DNA from: Pseudomonadota bacterium
Lineage (GTDB): Bacteria > Pseudomonadota > Gammaproteobacteria > Steroidobacterales > Steroidobacteraceae
Assembly: GCA_021850555.1 (NCBI GenBank)
Contig: JAJZLX010000258.1
Location: 1 to 7,874 of the forward strand
Reading direction: 5' to 3'
Length of the DNA stretch: 7,874 nt
How positions within the stretch are numbered: position 1 is the stretch's first letter; the number at the start of each line of letters is the position of its first letter. Under the pieces are notes generated by a model. That model made no database searches, was not told the origin of the DNA, and saw only the letters and a list, made by a program, of their open reading frames with translations. Of the stretch, positions 6,385-7,874 are shown piece by piece. A program made the translations under genes and the position numbers.

Positions 6385-7643
6385 TTCTCGAGCGCATCAC
6401 GCTTCTCGTGAAGATAGGCATGGCGGTCGTAGACGCCGGCAACGCCGGGCTGGGTGTGGTTTAGGACGCGCTCTGCGACGTGCGGCTCGACCTTGAGTGC
6501 CGCCAGTCCTGTGCGGCAGGTCCGGCGCAAATCGTGCAGCGTGAATTTCTTTATGCCTCGTTCCCTGAATCGCTTTGCGCATTTTGCCAGGCTGCGAGTC
6601 AGCTGTTTTGCATCGATGGGCTGCTCTCGGTCTGGTGCCGGTAGTACCCACTTCGATCCCTCAGCCTCGCGTCTCAGGGCGTTGAATTCATCTACGGCCC
6701 AATCACTGAGTGGCACGACATGACCCCGTCCGGTCTTGCTGTTCGCGTCTGGGATAGTCCACGTTTTCGCTTTGAAGCTAATGTCATTCCACTTGGATTT
6801 TGCGAGTTCACCACGACGTTGACCGGTGAGCAGTAGAATCATGATGATCCGCTGTAGGCGCTCAAAACGCGTGCACGCGCGTGGGTTTTGCAGGAAGGAT
6901 TTCAACTCTTCGTCTGAAAGAACTCGCTCGCGAGGCCTTTCTTTGCCGCCGGGTCGGACGAGCAGCTTGACAGGCGAGTCGTCCAGGATTGCGCGGTGAA
7001 TTCCGAATTTAAAGAGCTGGTCTATGACGGCTGCGGTACGATTTGCCATGACGCGTGAACCACGGTCAACGATTTTGTCGAGGAGGTCGATGACCTCGCG
7101 CGGCTTGATAGTGCGCGCATCCCTTCCTCTCCAATCCGGAAGTACATCTCGATCCAGGATTGCCTGTACATACTCAGGACGCCTTCTGTGCGGTTTGACG
7201 TACCGCTCCATGAATTCATTGGCCAGATGTTCAATCGTGTGCTCGGCTGCCATAGCTGCGGCAGATGTGGTCGGCAGGATAGAGGGTTCCCGTCGTCTTG
7301 ACTTGGCTCGACGCGGATCAATTCCCTGCGAGGCAATCTCGCGGAACTTCCGGGCCTCGCCCCTGGCGGAATCAAGATTGGTTTGGGGAAAGTGCCCCAG
7401 CACGATTCGGGTCTCCTCCCCTTTGAATTTGAAGCGGAGAAGCCACGTCCGACTGAACCCGCTCGCTTTCTCACGGACACGCAGCTGGAGACCCGTCTGC
7501 CCAGGGTCGGTATAGGTTCCTGCAGGAAGGGTGGCCACACGGGTAGCAACCAGCCGCTGTGTCCGGCTTTCCGCCTTTGAATCCACCCCAGGGCGTCGCC
7601 TGGATGGGGGTTTTGCTGCAGGGGTGAGGGAGCCCTTGGCCAC
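6348..7643 (-). CDS. int: P4-type tyrosine recombinase (site-specific integrase)
   Basis: The integrase has 431 residues and starts at a GTG. The frame is closed by a TAA shortly upstream, so no earlier start exists. The N-terminal DUF4102-type arm-binding domain spans about 38-110 (GLQLRVREKASGFSRTWLLRF, RIVLGHFPQTNLDSAR). A SAM-like core-binding domain spans about 135-230. The catalytic domain shows R276 in LTGQRRGEL, probable K303 in SKTGRGHVVPLS, H370 and R373 in TLHDLRRT, H396 in VLNHTQ, and the nucleophile, most likely Y405, in GVYDRHAY. All active-site residues appear present, so the enzyme is probably active. It lies beside a tRNA-Pro fragment, its expected attachment site, and reads away from it. 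No clear ribosome binding site precedes the GTG. The stop shares bases with a possible GTG start of the next gene, suggesting co-transcription. Confidence 0.95.
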   Translation of the reverse strand: MAKGSLTPAAKPPSRRRPGVDSKAESRTQRLVATRVATLPAGTYTDPGQTGLQLRVREKASGFSRTWLLRFKFKGEETRIVLGHFPQTNLDSARGEARKFREIASQGIDPRRAKSRRREPSILPTTSAAAMAAEHTIEHLANEFMERYVKPHRRRPEYVQAILDRDVLPDWRGRDARTIKPREVIDLLDKIVDRGSRVMANRTAAVIDQLFKFGIHRAILDDSPVKLLVRPGGKERPRERVLSDEELKSFLQNPRACTRFERLQRIIMILLLTGQRRGELAKSKWNDISFKAKTWTIPDANSKTGRGHVVPLSDWAVDEFNALRREAEGSKWVLPAPDREQPIDAKQLTRSLAKCAKRFRERGIKKFTLHDLRRTCRTGLAALKVEPHVAERVLNHTQPGVAGVYDRHAYLHEKRDALEKWATHLRGLSPP

Positions 7644-7656
7644 GATTCGTGAAAAT

Positions 7657-7678
7657 TTTGTGTCCGCTTTGTGTCCAC
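7657..7678. repeat. Tandem 11-bp repeat upstream of int, candidate integrase or regulator sites
   Basis: TTTGTGTCCGC (7657-7667) is followed directly by TTTGTGTCCAC (7668-7678), with one mismatch in 11. On the minus strand these are GGACACAAA units just ahead of the integrase GTG. The 11-bp period puts both on the same DNA face. A TATAAA (minus strand, 7684-7679) abuts the repeat and could be a -10 element, though no good -35 is seen. A protein bound here could block int expression or act as an arm site. Confidence 0.55.
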
Positions 7679-7796
7679 TTTATATGAAATAGGGTGGAAG
7701 GCAATGCTTGGACTTGATATGGCATAGACTCCAGAAATTAAGGTATTTGCGCTCTTGTTCCATTTCAAGTAATCTCATCCTCGCACACGATGTGAA
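7679..7796. other. Non-coding, AT-rich segment between int and the attachment site
   Basis: No gene with coding character is seen here. The segment is AT-richer than its surroundings and ends in CACA-CGA-TGTG (7784-7794), a small inverted repeat immediately beside the tRNA-like block. As the stretch between integrase and att site it is where arm-type and core-type integrase binding sites and the int promoter are expected. Confidence 0.4.
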
Positions 7797-7844
7797 TGCA
7801 TGGGGTGCAAGGGGTCCCGAGTTCAAATCTCGGCGCTCCGACCA
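7797..7844 (+). other. Attachment site: 3' part of tRNA-Pro(GGG)
   Basis: The block reads as the 3' part of a proline tRNA. It has most of the anticodon loop and stem (loop 7800-7806, anticodon GGG at 7802-7804, 3' stem GCAAG 7807-7811), a five-base variable loop, a perfect T stem CCGAG/CTCGG around TTCAAAT (7822-7828), the acceptor strand CGCTCCG (7834-7840), A73 and an encoded CCA (7842-7844). The expected 5' acceptor strand CGGAGCG and D arm are absent upstream, and the 5' anticodon stem fails to pair at its two outer positions. It is therefore a duplicated fragment rather than a working gene, as left at the far end of an element integrated in tRNA-Pro. The intact gene should lie left of the window in the same orientation. 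Confidence 0.85.
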
Positions 7845-7874
7845 ATCAAAACGAGCGGTACCGATGTGCGCTGT
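7845..7874. other. Presumed chromosomal DNA right of the attachment site
   Basis: These thirty bases follow the CCA of the tRNA fragment. By the logic of tRNA integration they are the former downstream flank of the tRNA-Pro gene. They are too short to show any gene. Confidence 0.45.

Larger units (their letters stand above)
2650..7844. mobile_element. Integrative element (P4-like / satellite-type island), right part
   Basis: All genes from the small ORF to the integrase lie on the minus strand, are tightly spaced or overlapping, and belong to mobile-element families: tyrosine integrase, AlpA, primase zinc finger and DUF3987. The right border is the tRNA-Pro fragment ending at 7844. The left part, with the intact tRNA, is not in the window, and the IS21-type element interrupts or borders it near 2650. 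Capsid, portal or conjugation genes are not seen in this part, so satellite, defective prophage and simple genomic island all remain possible. Confidence 0.75.

Noticed and set aside
7022..7768. A 248-codon minus-strand ORF overlapping the integrase start and upstream region
   Set aside because: It overlaps the N-terminal half of the integrase in another frame. The integrase frame carries the DUF4102 and core-binding pattern, while this one shows no domain.
7760..7844. A complete tRNA-Pro gene
   Set aside because: No CGGAGCG acceptor 5' strand or D arm lies upstream, and the outer two anticodon-stem pairs fail. Only the 3' part is present.
1..7874. CRISPR array or ribosomal RNA
   Set aside because: No regularly spaced repeat of 20-40 bp and no rRNA-like sequence was seen.

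Overview
The window looks like accessory DNA from a GC-rich proteobacterium. The codon choice is GC-rich and the genes are packed with short overlaps. A proline tRNA fragment at the right edge carries an encoded CCA. The exact genus cannot be read from this sequence. The window holds two mobile elements, one apparently inserted into or against the other.

Positions 1 to about 2640 (+ strand) are most of an IS21-type insertion sequence. It has istA (DDE transposase) and istB (AAA+ helper ATPase), preceded by the 3' part of a gene whose product resembles the tail of a ParB-like protein. All three genes overlap their neighbours by a few bases, so they are probably translated as one coupled unit. 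The left end lies outside the window. The right end lies somewhere after istB, between about 2484 and 2700, and I could not place it to the base.

Positions about 2650 to 7844 are one end of an integrative element whose genes all run on the minus strand. From the right edge leftward they are: a P4-type tyrosine integrase; an unrecognised, clearly AT-richer gene; an AlpA-type regulator/excisionase; a short primase-type zinc-finger protein; a DUF3987 protein; and a small ORF that ends near the IS21 element. The right end is marked by a 48-bp copy of the 3' part of tRNA-Pro(GGG), from the anticodon stem to CCA, with no tRNA 5' half. That is the duplicated att site of an element integrated in a tRNA gene. 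The intact tRNA-Pro should therefore lie to the left, outside this window.

The gene set (integrase, AlpA, split primase parts) resembles phage satellites and P4-like islands. The integrase would insert and excise the element. AlpA would control excision and/or early transcription. The zinc-finger protein and the DUF3987 protein probably serve replication.

Four non-coding or overlapping signals deserve attention. They are twin GGTAATTACC palindromes 22 bp apart upstream of alpA, a tandem 11-bp repeat just upstream of the integrase start, a GAAA-capped hairpin covering the ribosome binding site of the small ORF, and a four-copy dyad-symmetric repeat (2731-2772) next to the replication genes.
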